The position numbers were made by a program, and so were the translations under genes. The notes beneath the pieces are model-generated. The model saw only the letters and a program-made list of their open reading frames with translations, did not search any database and was not told where the DNA came from. Positions 46,850-55,645 of a stretch of DNA of 64,000 bases are shown here, in pieces. The stretch is from the NCBI RefSeq assembly GCF_024168045.1, contig NZ_CP100126.1, positions 2,125,501-2,189,500 of the forward strand. The letters run 5' to 3'. Every line of letters begins with the position of its first letter. Position 1 is the stretch's first letter. Origin of the DNA: Dorea longicatena (GTDB taxonomy: Bacteria; Bacillota; Clostridia; Lachnospirales; Lachnospiraceae).

Positions 46850-47602
46850 CTATATTCCGAGAATAATCTTGATCATCAGTAATACGAGCACAAGTAAGAT
46901 AATCGGCTTGATGACCTTTACCCCGTTCTTCACAACCATGTGTGCACCAAGATAATGTCCTGCAATGCTGAATATGGATGCCGAAAGTCCCAGTACCCAT
47001 AAGATCTTCCCTGCCAGAACAAATGTAATTAACGCCGATATATTCGATGTCAAATTGACAACTTTTACGTTTCCTGTTGCTTTCTCCATATCGAGCTTTC
47101 CTAATTTGGTAAATGTAAGCAGTAAAAATGTCCCGGTTCCCGGTCCGTAAAATCCATCATAGATGCCGATCACGAATGAACATGCCGCCATGATCAGATA
47201 CTGTTTCTTTCTGGTAAATCCTTCCGGGATCACCGGCTTCAGATTTTTGTCACGTAACACACAGAACGCCACAACCGGAAGAACAAAGACCAGTACCGTC
47301 TTTAATACTTTGTCACTGATGATCAGTGCCAGGTTCGCCCCTGCGATCGAACCAACGAACGCACATGCTACTGTTCCCGGAACCAGAAACAGATCCACAC
47401 ATCTGCTCTTCACAAGATGCCATGTTGACACCGCCGTTCCCGTTGCCGATGATAATTTATTCGTTGCAATTGCATTGTGTACCGGAACCCCTGCGAACAT
47501 ATAGGCCGGCAATGAAATCAGGCCTCCTCCTCCAGCAATCGCATCCACAAATCCGGCAAGAAATACCAGCGGGCATACGATAAAAAATTCATGTAAATTC
47601 AT
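46850..47602 (-). CDS. TauE/SafE-family (TSUP) membrane transporter
   Basis: A 250-residue membrane protein with about eight spans and an internal repeat typical of TSUP: FLAGFVDAIAGGGGLISLPAYMFAG in the first half and IGIYDGFYGPGTGTFLLL in the second. Members export sulfite, sulfoacetate or related organosulfur anions. GAAGGAGAGAAACTT precedes the ATG. It has its own promoter (47639-47667). The substrate is not known. Confidence 0.93.
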   Translation of the reverse strand: MNLHEFFIVCPLVFLAGFVDAIAGGGGLISLPAYMFAGVPVHNAIATNKLSSATGTAVSTWHLVKSRCVDLFLVPGTVACAFVGSIAGANLALIISDKVLKTVLVFVLPVVAFCVLRDKNLKPVIPEGFTRKKQYLIMAACSFVIGIYDGFYGPGTGTFLLLTFTKLGKLDMEKATGNVKVVNLTSNISALITFVLAGKILWVLGLSASIFSIAGHYLGAHMVVKNGVKVIKPIILLVLVLLMIKIILGI

Positions 47603-47638
47603 AAGTTTCTCTCCTTCATACTCTCTAATCCATAAATT

Positions 47639-47667
47639 AATCTATCGCATCGCTGTATTCATGTCAA
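47639..47667 (-). promoter_or_regulatory. Sigma-A type promoter of the TSUP gene
   Basis: Minus-strand TTGACA (47667-47662), a 17-base spacer and TAGATT (47644-47639), about 37 bases before the start. Confidence 0.6.
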
Positions 47668-47702
47668 GTTTCTGAGTCCTGATTTCTAATGCCTGTTAGA
47701 TA

Positions 47703-48404
47703 TCAATAACCAAGAGCCTCTTTTCTCTCCATCCAGAAATGAATCCCTGTCGTGGAATCCATCCATCTGTCCTCATTAAAATCTTTCACCTCAACCCACT
47801 GTCCTTTTCTGTATACAAAATTTTCATCGACCAGCGACCAGGCTTCTTCAAATTCTTCCGTCTCATCAAAACTTTTTATCGAAAGCACCTTTGCCTTACT
47901 GCAGCGGCAGGATGGAAGTGTTGCCGAAGTACGCTTTGCATCAGCAGGAATCAGAAGCTGTACCACCCTGTCATTCACACATTTCTTATATCCCAGGATT
48001 GGTCCGGTCTCCGGGCAGTGCATACGGAACCACTGGGTTGTATGATCGGACTGAATGCCGTCTAACTTTGCATGCTCAAGTACTGCTCCATAAAGGTTCG
48101 CTCCCCTGATATTGCATTCACGCATATCGCATTCACGAAATGCTGCTGTCTTCATATTCGCATTCTGAAAATCCGCACCATGCAGGGAATTCCCGTCAAA
48201 CAATGCATTTTCCACACTGCTGTTTTTCAAATTCACATACTCCAGATTTACATTCTGAAACGAACTTAATGTGAAGTCCATATTATGCAGATCTGCTCCG
48301 CTCAGATCCATGTCTTTGAACTCACATTCCCGGAACGCCGGATGTTCTCCGGTATCTCTTAATTTTAAAGCTTCCAGAAGTGCTTCTTTTGTTATCTCTT
48401 TCAT
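47703..48404 (-). CDS. Pentapeptide-repeat protein
   Basis: A 233-residue protein. Residues about 30-120 contain some 15 A(D/N)LxX-type pentapeptides (SGADLHNMDF, HGADFQNANM, RGANLYGAVLEHAKL), predicted to form a right-handed beta helix. The C-terminal half (TTQWFRMHCPETGPILGYKKC, LLIPADAKRTSAT, SCRCSKAKVLSI) is a separate domain often fused to such repeats (DUF5758-like, from memory). The start at 48404 follows GAGG nine bases upstream. Function unknown; a gyrase-protection role is not supported here. Confidence 0.87.
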   Translation of the reverse strand: MKEITKEALLEALKLRDTGEHPAFRECEFKDMDLSGADLHNMDFTLSSFQNVNLEYVNLKNSSVENALFDGNSLHGADFQNANMKTAAFRECDMRECNIRGANLYGAVLEHAKLDGIQSDHTTQWFRMHCPETGPILGYKKCVNDRVVQLLIPADAKRTSATLPSCRCSKAKVLSIKSFDETEEFEEAWSLVDENFVYRKGQWVEVKDFNEDRWMDSTTGIHFWMERKEALGY

Positions 48405-48485
48405 ATGATCACGCCTCTTCACTCCCATTATTATCTATACAATTTCCATTTTTTACTGATAGTTTTATTATACAACAATTCCCAA

Positions 48486-48533
48486 TAAAAGAAATCCCCA
48501 AAATACCAGGTATCGTCTGATATTTCGAGGATT
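48486..48533 (-). terminator. Terminator of trpS
   Basis: Minus-strand AATCCTCGAAATATCAG pairs with CTGGTATTTTGGGGATT (a few wobble/mismatch positions), followed by TCTTTTATT, 21 bases past the stop. Confidence 0.8.
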
Positions 48534-48553
48534 CTATAATATCTCTGCTATTC

Positions 48554-49615
48554 TTAATTCAGGAAATCTGCATCATCAAAATAGTTGATTCTCATAGCAG
48601 CCTTTACATCCTGCAGTGTCTCTGCTGCTTTTGCCTCGGCTGCTTTGCTTCCTTCTTTCAGTATTGCGAATACTTCCGGAAGCTTCTGCTCCCATTCTTT
48701 TCTTCTCGCACGGATTGGTGCCAGCTCCGCCTGAAGTACCTTGTTCAGGAACTTCTTAACTTTGACGTCACCAAGACCTCCTCGCTGATAGTGTGCTTTT
48801 AACTCATCCAGATTCTTATATTCCGGCCAGAATTCTTCAAAATATTCATCTTTGCAGAATGCATCGAGATAAATGAATACCGGATTACCTTCTACCTGCC
48901 CCGGATCTTCTACACGAAGATGGTTCGGATCTGTAAACATAGACATCACTTTCTTCTTCACAACATCTTCTTCGTCAGAAAGATAGATACAGTTGCCAAG
49001 CGATTTACTCATCTTGGCCTTTCCATCGATTCCCGGAAGTCTTAAGCATGACTTGTTAGATGGAAGTACAATTTCCGGATCTGTTAATGTCTCACCGTAT
49101 ACACTGTTGAACTTGTGCACGATCTCTTTACACTGCTCGATCATCGGCATCTGGTCTTCTCCAACCGGAACTGTTGTTGCACGGAATGCTGTAATATCGG
49201 CAGCCTGGCTGATCGGGTAACAGAAGAAGCCTACCGGGATACTTGCTTCAAAGTTTCTCTGCTTGATCTCTGCTTTTACCGTAGGGTTTCTCTGCACTCT
49301 GGATACTGTAACCAGATTCATATAATAGAATGTTAATTCTGTAAGCTCAGGAACCATTGACTGGATAAAAATGTGACATTTCTCAGGATCGATTCCACAA
49401 GCCAGATAATCCAGTGCTACGTTCATGATGTTCTGACGTACTTTTTCCGGATGTTCGGCGTTATCTGTCAGTGCCTGCGCATCTGCAATCATAATATAGA
49501 TCTCATCATATTCTCCTGAATTCTGTAATTTTACACGTTCTTTTAATGAACCTACATAATGACCAACGTGAAGACGTCCTGTCGGGCGGTCACCTGTTAA
49601 AATAATCTTGCTCAT
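48554..49615 (-). CDS. trpS: Tryptophanyl-tRNA synthetase
   Basis: A 353-residue class I synthetase. [18 protein letters not shown] carries the HIGH-like HVGH, and GKAMSKSLGN-type [10 protein letters not shown] is the KMSKS loop. TAAGGAGATAAGTAAG sets the start at 49615; the 386-residue reading is rejected. No T-box is visible in the 70-base leader, which starts from a strong promoter at 49686-49714. Confidence 0.97.
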   Translation of the reverse strand: MSKIILTGDRPTGRLHVGHYVGSLKERVKLQNSGEYDEIYIMIADAQALTDNAEHPEKVRQNIMNVALDYLACGIDPEKCHIFIQSMVPELTELTFYYMNLVTVSRVQRNPTVKAEIKQRNFEASIPVGFFCYPISQAADITAFRATTVPVGEDQMPMIEQCKEIVHKFNSVYGETLTDPEIVLPSNKSCLRLPGIDGKAKMSKSLGNCIYLSDEEDVVKKKVMSMFTDPNHLRVEDPGQVEGNPVFIYLDAFCKDEYFEEFWPEYKNLDELKAHYQRGGLGDVKVKKFLNKVLQAELAPIRARRKEWEQKLPEVFAILKEGSKAAEAKAAETLQDVKAAMRINYFDDADFLN

Positions 49616-49685
49616 CTTACTTATCTCCTTAGCATATATTTTCATAACCTGTATGGAAATACAGATTCTTTGTCCTAATTCTTTT

Positions 49686-49714
49686 ATTATAATTCTTTCT
49701 AAAGAGAGCGTCAA
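49686..49714 (-). promoter_or_regulatory. Sigma-A type promoter of trpS
   Basis: Minus-strand TTGACG (49714-49709), a 17-base spacer and TATAAT (49691-49686). It starts six bases after the T run of the upstream terminator. Confidence 0.8.
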
Positions 49715-49720
49715 TACAGA

Positions 49721-49782
49721 AAAAAATGCATCCTTCTACCTTCCGGATCCAAGTTGGATTCTTCTGATAAAACAATGCATTT
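49721..49782 (-). terminator. Terminator of the hsp20-dnaJ-like operon
   Basis: Minus-strand AATGCAT and ATGCATT close a long hairpin (loop about 43 bases with a small inner ATCC/GGAT helix), followed by six T. It lies 24 bases past the DnaJ-like stop. Confidence 0.6.
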
Positions 49783-49804
49783 ATTCTATATTTATATTTA
49801 AAAT

Positions 49805-50818
49805 TTATGCTGCTCCCCGGCTTCCGTTCCTGCATGCAGCTTCAAATTCTTTTAATTTTCTCTTAGCTTCGTTACTGAGATTCTTTGGTACATCTATCTG
49901 AACAGTCACATACTGATCTCCATATCTTCCTGTATCCTTCATAGACACGATTCCTTTGCCTTTTAACCGGATCTTCGTTCCGGACTGCGTTCCCGGATTG
50001 ATCTTGCAGACCACTCTTCCGGTAAGTGTCTGTACCACTGCTTCTCCTCCAAGCACTGCTGTAGTAAACGGAATCGTGACTTTTGAATATACATCCATAT
50101 CTTTTCGTTCGAATCCCGGACGTTTGCCTACTCTGACTTTTAATAACAGATCTCCTGCTTTACCTCCGGACACTCCCGGCATTCCTTTTCCTCTCAGACG
50201 GATGCTTTTTCCGTCGCTGATACCTGCCGGAATATGCACTTTCAATGATTTTCCTGCCACATTGCTGCCCTGTGCATCTGACAGCCGGATAACTTTATCT
50301 CCACCGAATGCAGCCTCATCAAATGTTACATCTATTTCAGCTGTCACATCGGAACCATCCTGCCGGAAATTTCCGCCACCGCTAAATCCTTTTCCGAATC
50401 CTCCAAATCCGTGAAAGCCGCTTCCTGCTCCTTCCGAGAATCCACCGCCGAATATATTCTTCAGGATGTCATCCATATCGCCGCCTTCAAAATGATATTC
50501 ATGAAAGCTCCCATTCGGTCCGTTATAGCTATAGGTGCCGCCTCCCGGTTCACTTCCATAACCGTAAGCTCCACTGCCCCCGGCACTGCCGTCAAAAGCT
50601 GCGTGGCCAAACTGATCATACAATTTCTTTTTTTCCGGATCACTCAGCACATTATAGGCTTCCGTTGCTTCCTTGAACTTCTCTTCCGCCTGTGCATTTC
50701 CGGCATTGGTATCCGGGTGGTATTTCTTGGCCAGTTTACGATATGCTCTTTTGATCGTTCCCTTGTCTGCACTCCTGCTGATTCCAAGAACATCATAATA
50801 ATCTCTTTTTGCCGCCAT
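49805..50818 (-). CDS. DnaJ C-terminal-type co-chaperone (CbpA-like)
   Basis: A 337-residue J-protein. The J domain is YYDVLGISRSADKGTIKRAYRKLAKKYHPD in outline, with the HPD motif near residue 33. A Gly/Phe-rich linker (about 75-130) leads straight to the two beta-sandwich substrate domains; the Cys-rich zinc fingers of true DnaJ are missing, so it is CbpA-type. It stimulates DnaK. GGGAGGGAGAACA sets the start at 50818. It follows hsp20 in a CIRCE-controlled unit; an intercistronic hairpin (50866-50898) may alter relative mRNA levels. Confidence 0.93.
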   Translation of the reverse strand: MAAKRDYYDVLGISRSADKGTIKRAYRKLAKKYHPDTNAGNAQAEEKFKEATEAYNVLSDPEKKKLYDQFGHAAFDGSAGGSGAYGYGSEPGGGTYSYNGPNGSFHEYHFEGGDMDDILKNIFGGGFSEGAGSGFHGFGGFGKGFSGGGNFRQDGSDVTAEIDVTFDEAAFGGDKVIRLSDAQGSNVAGKSLKVHIPAGISDGKSIRLRGKGMPGVSGGKAGDLLLKVRVGKRPGFERKDMDVYSKVTIPFTTAVLGGEAVVQTLTGRVVCKINPGTQSGTKIRLKGKGIVSMKDTGRYGDQYVTVQIDVPKNLSNEAKRKLKEFEAACRNGSRGAA

Positions 50819-50865
50819 TGTTCTCCCTCCCGTCATTTGCTTTTCTATATGTGTTTTTATGATAT

Positions 50866-50898
50866 GATACCCCACAGGCTCAATACCTGTGGGGTACC
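50866..50898. other. Intercistronic hairpin between hsp20 and the DnaJ-like gene
   Basis: GATACCCCACAGG and CCTGTGGGGTACC pair at 12 of 13 positions around a 7-base loop. On the minus strand no T run follows, so read-through is expected; the T run is on the plus side, where no gene needs it. Confidence 0.7.
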
Positions 50899-50928
50899 AT
50901 CACTCTTTTTTATGTCTATGAGCTTTCA

Positions 50929-51381
50929 TTAACCTTCAATTGAAATGTAATGTTTCTTCTCTTCTACCGGTTTTGCTTCCTCTTTCGGAACACTGAATGA
51001 AAGGATTCCACTTTCATATTTCGGGTGTACATCCTCTACCGTTACATGTTTTCCTACATAGAAGCTTCTGCTCATGCTGCCCGCATAACGTTCTTTTCTG
51101 ATATAGTTACCTTTCTTATCTTCCTCATCTTTATCCAGTCCTTTAGCTGCACTGACGGTAAGTACACCGTCTTTCAGTTCCATCTGGATCTCATCTTTCT
51201 TAAATCCCGGAAGATCAATATCAATCTCGTATGCATTTTCGGTCTCTTTTACATCTGTCTTCATCAGATTCTTAGCATGTTTTCCATACAGTTCTTTGTC
51301 GACATTCGGAAACGTCGGGAATGAAAAATCATCCATAAAGTCATCAAATAAGTTTTCTCCAAAAATACTAGGCATCATCAT
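50929..51381 (-). CDS. Hsp20/alpha-crystallin small heat-shock protein
   Basis: A 150-residue small heat-shock protein. The alpha-crystallin domain (about residues 38-140) shows ENAYEIDIDLPGFKKDEI, a central ELKDGVLTVSA, RSFYVGKHV and the closing SGILSFSVPK. It holds unfolding proteins for DnaK. AAGGAG lies nine bases before the first of three consecutive ATG codons. Transcribed from a promoter overlapped by CIRCE. Confidence 0.95.
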   Translation of the reverse strand: MMMPSIFGENLFDDFMDDFSFPTFPNVDKELYGKHAKNLMKTDVKETENAYEIDIDLPGFKKDEIQMELKDGVLTVSAAKGLDKDEEDKKGNYIRKERYAGSMSRSFYVGKHVTVEDVHPKYESGILSFSVPKEEAKPVEEKKHYISIEG

Positions 51382-51545
51382 AAGTCATATCTCCTTCCAA
51401 ATGATAAAAAATATATTATTTGCACGTTCGGAGAATTCCGAGGTGTTGTTTACTAAAACTTCAGGATTCCAGATTTCGAATCATCTATGAATGCTGTCTG
51501 CTTCATATCTTTGATTCTTTTTCTCTCTTCCTTTGTTCTATCTGT

Positions 51546-51574
51546 ACTATAGCACCTAATATTAGCACTGTCAA
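51546..51574 (-). promoter_or_regulatory. Sigma-A type promoter of the hsp20 operon
   Basis: Minus-strand TTGACA (51574-51569), a 17-base spacer and TATAGT (51551-51546). CIRCE covers the -35 box. Confidence 0.85.
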
Positions 51575-51588
51575 TAGGTGAGTGCTAA
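51562..51588. promoter_or_regulatory. CIRCE operator (HrcA binding site)
   Basis: TTAGCACTG (51562-51570), nine bases, GAGTGCTAA (51580-51588): the canonical CIRCE inverted repeat with one deviating base. HrcA bound here would block the -35 region, releasing on heat shock. Confidence 0.95.
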
Positions 51589-51677
51589 TTTTTTTGTGAA
51601 GAATTTGTGAACATTCTATTCTAAAACTTCAATCCCATCCTGTCTCCAAAAATGACATTGCTTTTTTCATAAGATTC

Positions 51678-53498
51678 CTATTTTTTCACGCACCATCTGT
51701 ACTGATAAGGATTCATCCATACCGAATTCATTTCCAGTTTTTCTCCTGTAAATAAATCCTCATATTCACCTTCCAGACAGTTCAGCCATGCATTCTGCCC
51801 ATATTCTGAAAAATTAGCCAGACAGATTAATTCTTCATTTCCTACTGTTCTTCTGATTGCAAAAACCGCATAATTTCCTGTGTCCCAGGTAGAAATACTG
51901 GCAATCTCACCAAAACAATCCTCCTGACGCCTCATTTCTTCCATCTGCTTCAGGCCATGCCAAATTTCATACTGTACAGTACCTGCTTCTTTTCTCTTGT
52001 CTGCATTGTCCCACCGGAACAAACTACGGTGCAGATACCTGCTATCCGCAGCAATATCCGGGTTTTTCTTATAATCATAATCATTTACCTGACCAATCTC
52101 GTCCCCGGATGAAAGCATTATAAATCCTTCCATACTCATACATGCTGCATGCATCATGAGCACTCTTTGGATTCCTTGTTTCACCTGCTCTAAATCCCCT
52201 TCAAATCCGCCTTTTTCGATTCCACACAGGCTTGCGGTTGTTCCACAGCTTCTGGCATCTTTCGTCACCGGATCGTAATTATATAATTCTCCTCGCGCAA
52301 AGCTATATGGATAAGTACCTTCAAAGAAATGATACAAATATTCTTTGTGCCGAATCGGGTTTATTTCCAGCTTTTTCTCCTGTTCTTCATCCAGCCCCCA
52401 GCCAATATCATCATGACAGCGAAGGTAATTGACAAAATAGCAATTCTTCGGAAGGCTGTGAATCACATCCATCTGGTGTTTCAACATCCTTGTGTCCCTC
52501 GTAGCCAGTGCTGCCCACAGATTTACCATGCTGGAAACTCCGTATAACATATGACATTCCGGTTCACTCTCTGTTCCAAAATAGACCGGAAGTTCTTTTG
52601 GTTCCATAACAACCTCGCCTTTTAGTATCACAGCCGGACAGATCATCTCAAGAATCATTCGCAGCATACGGACAATGAGGTGCACTTGTGGAAGATTTCT
52701 GCAATTCGTTCCTAACTCTTTCCAGATATAAGGAACTGCATCAATACGAAACACTTCGACTCCCATATTTGCCAGATAAAGGATATTCCCAATCATTTCA
52801 TTAAATACTTTCGGATTATGATAATTCAAATCCCATTGATAAGGATAGAATGTTGTCAGTACATGTCTGTGCATCTCTTCACACCATGTGAAATTTCCCG
52901 GAGCAGTTTCCGGAAACACCTGCGGCATTGTCTTTTCAAATTGATCTGGAATTTCTCGCGTCTCATAGCACTGATAGCGATCCATATATTCCTGTTCGCC
53001 TCTCTTGGCTCGTATCGCCCACTCATGTGTATCTGCCGTATGATTCATAACTACATCCAGACATAAGCTGATGCCACGCTTTCTCAGCTCTTTTGTCAGT
53101 CTTTTTAACTCTTCGTTTGTTCCTATTTCCGGGTCGACCTGCTTGAAATCTTCCACCGCATACCCACCGTCATTATATGGATGAGGCATCTTTAAAAGCG
53201 GCATTAAATGAAGATAGGTAATCTTCTGCTCTGACAGATAATCCAAGTGTTCTATCACACCTTTTAATCCACCCGCAAACAACTTCGGATACATCGTCAT
53301 TCCAAGCATGGTTCTGTTACGATACCAGTTTGGTTCTTTCTCTCTTCTATCATCTAATCGCCTAAGCTCCGCTGGTCTGTTCTGATAAGCTTCTTCCAGC
53401 ATCTGCATTAGTTCTTCATAACATTGTTCATTGTGATATAACTGCAGATATTTTTCATGCAGTTCCTTCTCATATTTTTTTCTTCTTTCCTCTATCAT
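51678..53498 (-). CDS. GH13 amylosucrase-like glycoside hydrolase/transglucosidase
   Basis: A 606-residue GH13 enzyme of the amylosucrase/sucrose-active kind. The N-terminal helical domain (about 1-60) is followed by the barrel: YLHLMPLLKMP, DVVMNHTADTHEWA, VFRIDAVPYIWKELGTNC with the nucleophile near residue 253, LKGEVVM with the acid/base near 295, and NYLRCHDDIGW near 359-368. Length and these blocks match amylosucrases, which use sucrose to build alpha-glucan and release fructose; sucrose hydrolysis is also possible. The start may be the ATG at 53498 or a TTG at 53501. It lies 105 bases downstream of a GH32 sucrase. Confidence 0.87.
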   Translation of the reverse strand: MIEERRKKYEKELHEKYLQLYHNEQCYEELMQMLEEAYQNRPAELRRLDDRREKEPNWYRNRTMLGMTMYPKLFAGGLKGVIEHLDYLSEQKITYLHLMPLLKMPHPYNDGGYAVEDFKQVDPEIGTNEELKRLTKELRKRGISLCLDVVMNHTADTHEWAIRAKRGEQEYMDRYQCYETREIPDQFEKTMPQVFPETAPGNFTWCEEMHRHVLTTFYPYQWDLNYHNPKVFNEMIGNILYLANMGVEVFRIDAVPYIWKELGTNCRNLPQVHLIVRMLRMILEMICPAVILKGEVVMEPKELPVYFGTESEPECHMLYGVSSMVNLWAALATRDTRMLKHQMDVIHSLPKNCYFVNYLRCHDDIGWGLDEEQEKKLEINPIRHKEYLYHFFEGTYPYSFARGELYNYDPVTKDARSCGTTASLCGIEKGGFEGDLEQVKQGIQRVLMMHAACMSMEGFIMLSSGDEIGQVNDYDYKKNPDIAADSRYLHRSLFRWDNADKRKEAGTVQYEIWHGLKQMEEMRRQEDCFGEIASISTWDTGNYAVFAIRRTVGNEELICLANFSEYGQNAWLNCLEGEYEDLFTGEKLEMNSVWMNPYQYRWCVKK

Positions 53499-53526
53499 CA
53501 ATACTCTATGCTCCTATACTGCAAAG

Positions 53527-53550
53527 GAGATTCCCGTTTTAGGAATCCCC
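53527..53550 (-). terminator. Weak hairpin after the GH32 gene
   Basis: GGAGATTCC and GGAATCCCC are nearly complementary around CGTTTTA. No T run on the minus strand, so partial termination or mRNA processing between the GH32 and GH13 genes is possible. Confidence 0.4.
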
Positions 53551-53603
53551 CCTATCATTATCCATGCGTCTTCAAACTCTATGCAAGTTTTATCATGCAT
53601 TTC

Positions 53604-55088
53604 CTAAACCAAATCATATTTCACTATATCTATTTTAGCTGCGCCTTCAGCAAAGAATGAAATTCCTTTTGCCTCTTGTTCTGTAAATATGACAGCCGAC
53701 ATAACCTGCTCGCCATCATTGATAAATATTTCTACGCTAAATCTATCCAAAACCACACGAAGCTTTAATTCATCGGCACCTCCATTTACCAGACATCTTC
53801 TCTGATGAACCAATGCTCGTTCGCTTCCTGAAAATTTTCTGTCAATTTTCAGGACAGACTCATCCGGGCGGAAGCACAATTCTGTATGAAACCTCTCATT
53901 CTGTGCAAAACGTAATGCGAATTTCTTATAGCCATTTTCTTTATCTTCCGGACGTATCACAAGCTCCATATCTATCGTTCGTCCTTCGATTTTATCTAAT
54001 GAGATCGTATCATTATTTATTACTACATTGTTGTACTCAACTCTGTTTTTACGCATTGCATCAAGTTCTTTAATCGGCGTTTGATAAAGTCTTCCGTTTT
54101 TCACAGATAATTCTCTCGGCAGACTCATTTGTGCAAACCACTTCGAATCATTATCACGATGAGCCAGTGTGTCCCAGTTCTGCATCCAGCCAATCATAAT
54201 TCTGCGGCCGTCCGGTGCTTTCACCGTCTGCATTGCATAAAAATCAATTCCATAATCCACAGACTGCGTAAACTGCTCTTTTAAGGTATATGTATCCTTG
54301 TCCATTTCTCCTATGATACATAAAGTGCCATTTCCATTATGATATTCCAAGCCTTCCGGCAGCATATCCTGTGGACTGGTCAAAAGAACGTGTTTTCCAT
54401 CCAGTTCAAAGAAATCCGGACATTCCCACATTTTTCCAAAACGTTTCTTATTTTCTGCAAGGATGCTGACAAATTCCCAGTCAAATCCATTCTCACTTCT
54501 GTAAAGAAGAATCTGTCCGCTTCCATCTGCCGGTCTGCTTCCGATCACACAATAGAAGTTTCCATCTTTTCCTTTCCAGATTTTTGGATCACGGAAATCT
54601 ACTTTACTTGCACCTTCCGGAAGATCCTTTTCTGTTAAAACCGGATTCTTCTCATATTTCACATAATCTCTTCCGTCTCCGACAGCTACCGCCTGTGTCT
54701 GTATATCTCTTTTACTTCCATCTTCTAATGTTTCCTGATCTACGGCTGTATACATAAGCAATTGTCTACCGTCATCCAACTCTATTGCACTTCCCGAAAA
54801 ACATCCACCCTTATCGTATTCTTCATCTGGTGCAAGAGCTGCTGGAAGATATTTCCAATGTAATAAGTCTTTACTTACCACATGCCCCCAATGCATACTG
54901 TCCCAGTGTGTATCATATGGATAATACTGATAAAAAAGATGGTACTCTCCCTGATAGTATGAAAAACCATTCGGATCATTCATCCAACCGACATATGGAC
55001 TCACATGAAAAGCCGGTCTGTCTTCTGCTTTTATCTGCTTTCCTTGTTCTTCTTCATATTTTCTAGCCTTTTCTAACATCTCACTCAT
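53604..55088 (-). CDS. GH32 sucrose(-6-phosphate) hydrolase / beta-fructofuranosidase
   Basis: A 494-residue intracellular GH32 enzyme. WMNDPNG (nucleophile Asp38), FRDPKIW (residues 165-171) and MWECPDFFEL (acid/base Glu222) are the three catalytic blocks; a C-terminal beta-sandwich follows. It splits sucrose or sucrose 6-phosphate. No sucrose PTS gene is in view, so the phosphorylated substrate cannot be assumed. AGGAGAATTTGC precedes the ATG. The promoter is flanked by two palindromic operators, and the divergent LacI-type gene is a remnant. Confidence 0.95.
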   Translation of the reverse strand: MSEMLEKARKYEEEQGKQIKAEDRPAFHVSPYVGWMNDPNGFSYYQGEYHLFYQYYPYDTHWDSMHWGHVVSKDLLHWKYLPAALAPDEEYDKGGCFSGSAIELDDGRQLLMYTAVDQETLEDGSKRDIQTQAVAVGDGRDYVKYEKNPVLTEKDLPEGASKVDFRDPKIWKGKDGNFYCVIGSRPADGSGQILLYRSENGFDWEFVSILAENKKRFGKMWECPDFFELDGKHVLLTSPQDMLPEGLEYHNGNGTLCIIGEMDKDTYTLKEQFTQSVDYGIDFYAMQTVKAPDGRRIMIGWMQNWDTLAHRDNDSKWFAQMSLPRELSVKNGRLYQTPIKELDAMRKNRVEYNNVVINNDTISLDKIEGRTIDMELVIRPEDKENGYKKFALRFAQNERFHTELCFRPDESVLKIDRKFSGSERALVHQRRCLVNGGADELKLRVVLDRFSVEIFINDGEQVMSAVIFTEQEAKGISFFAEGAAKIDIVKYDLV

Positions 55089-55260
55089 GCAAATTCTCCT
55101 GTTGTTCGTATCGTTATTTTTCTTCGCTTACTGACTTCTGATATTGATCAAAGTATTTCTGTTTAATTGAAAGATAATTGGATAAACATATTTGCTGTTC
55201 ATATCCTGTAGATAAGTTTCATGCACTTCTTCCTCCATTCCTCTATTAACCCTTCGTGTA

Positions 55261-55282
55261 TAACCGGTTACGTAACCGGTTA
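55261..55282. promoter_or_regulatory. LacI-type operator O1 (perfect 22-base palindrome)
   Basis: Made of two copies of TAACCGGTTA joined by CG; perfectly self-complementary. It lies about 12 bases downstream of the -10 box of the GH32 promoter, where a bound repressor would block transcription. Confidence 0.85.
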
Positions 55283-55294
55283 CTTTATAGTTTG

Positions 55295-55323
55295 ATAATA
55301 CTATATCCATCTCTTTCTGTCAA
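55295..55323 (-). promoter_or_regulatory. Sigma-A type promoter of the GH32 gene
   Basis: Minus-strand TTGACA (55323-55318), a 17-base spacer and TATTAT (55300-55295). O1 and O2 lie on either side. Confidence 0.85.
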
Positions 55324-55341
55324 CACTTTTGTGTATTAAAT

Positions 55342-55363
55342 TAACCAGTTACGTAATCGGTTA
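55342..55363. promoter_or_regulatory. LacI-type operator O2 (imperfect palindrome)
   Basis: Differs from O1 at two of 22 positions (TAACCAGTTA and TAATCGGTTA around CG). It lies 18 bases upstream of the -35 box, 81 bases from O1 start to start, a spacing suited to looping. This and O1 account for the 302-base gap upstream of GH32. Confidence 0.8.
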
Positions 55364-55414
55364 TTTTAGCATTGCGTTTTTTCATGAGAATTGTTATACC
55401 AAAAGATATTACAG

Positions 55415-55492
55415 GTAACTTTTGCAGATATTGCTGAATGCACACATTTTTCAAAAACTACCATATCAAGATACTTCAATCATCCCGATTCT
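55415..55492 (+). pseudogene. LacI-family repressor remnant (helix-turn-helix only)
   Basis: Twenty-six codons read VTFADIAECTHFSKTTISRYFNHPDS in two parts (VTFADIAECTHF, SKTTISRYFNHPDS), a clear LacI-family DNA-binding domain start. No good start codon precedes it, and after PDS the sequence turns into antisense of an ABC-transporter fragment. The sensor domain is gone. It points away from the GH32 gene, the usual place for a sucrose-operon repressor, so it is probably the former local regulator. Confidence 0.75.
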
Positions 55493-55495
55493 CCG

Positions 55496-55645
55496 ATTGC
55501 CAAAACTGCCATGGATCTTCTGGTCCGGCAGATGGATGAACAGAAAAAGCGTGTTCCCTGCTCCCAGTTTTACGATAGAATTCTGCAGGATCGCCTCGTT
55601 TTCTGGATCTGTGTAAGCAGTTGCCTCATCAAGGATTACAACTAC
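55496..55645 (-). pseudogene. ABC-transporter ATPase remnant (Walker B region)
   Basis: Minus-strand codons give VVVILDEATAYTDPENEAIL then QNSIVKL and GNTLFLFIH, the Walker B/D-loop region of an exporter-type ABC ATPase, ending near the H-loop. No Walker A or membrane part is present. It overlaps the 3' end of the cytidylate-kinase-like gene in another frame and abuts the LacI remnant. Confidence 0.75.

Noticed and set aside
49616-49720. Possible T-box leader before trpS
   Set aside because: No T-box sequence, specifier loop or antiterminator is present, and the promoter leaves only about 70 bases.
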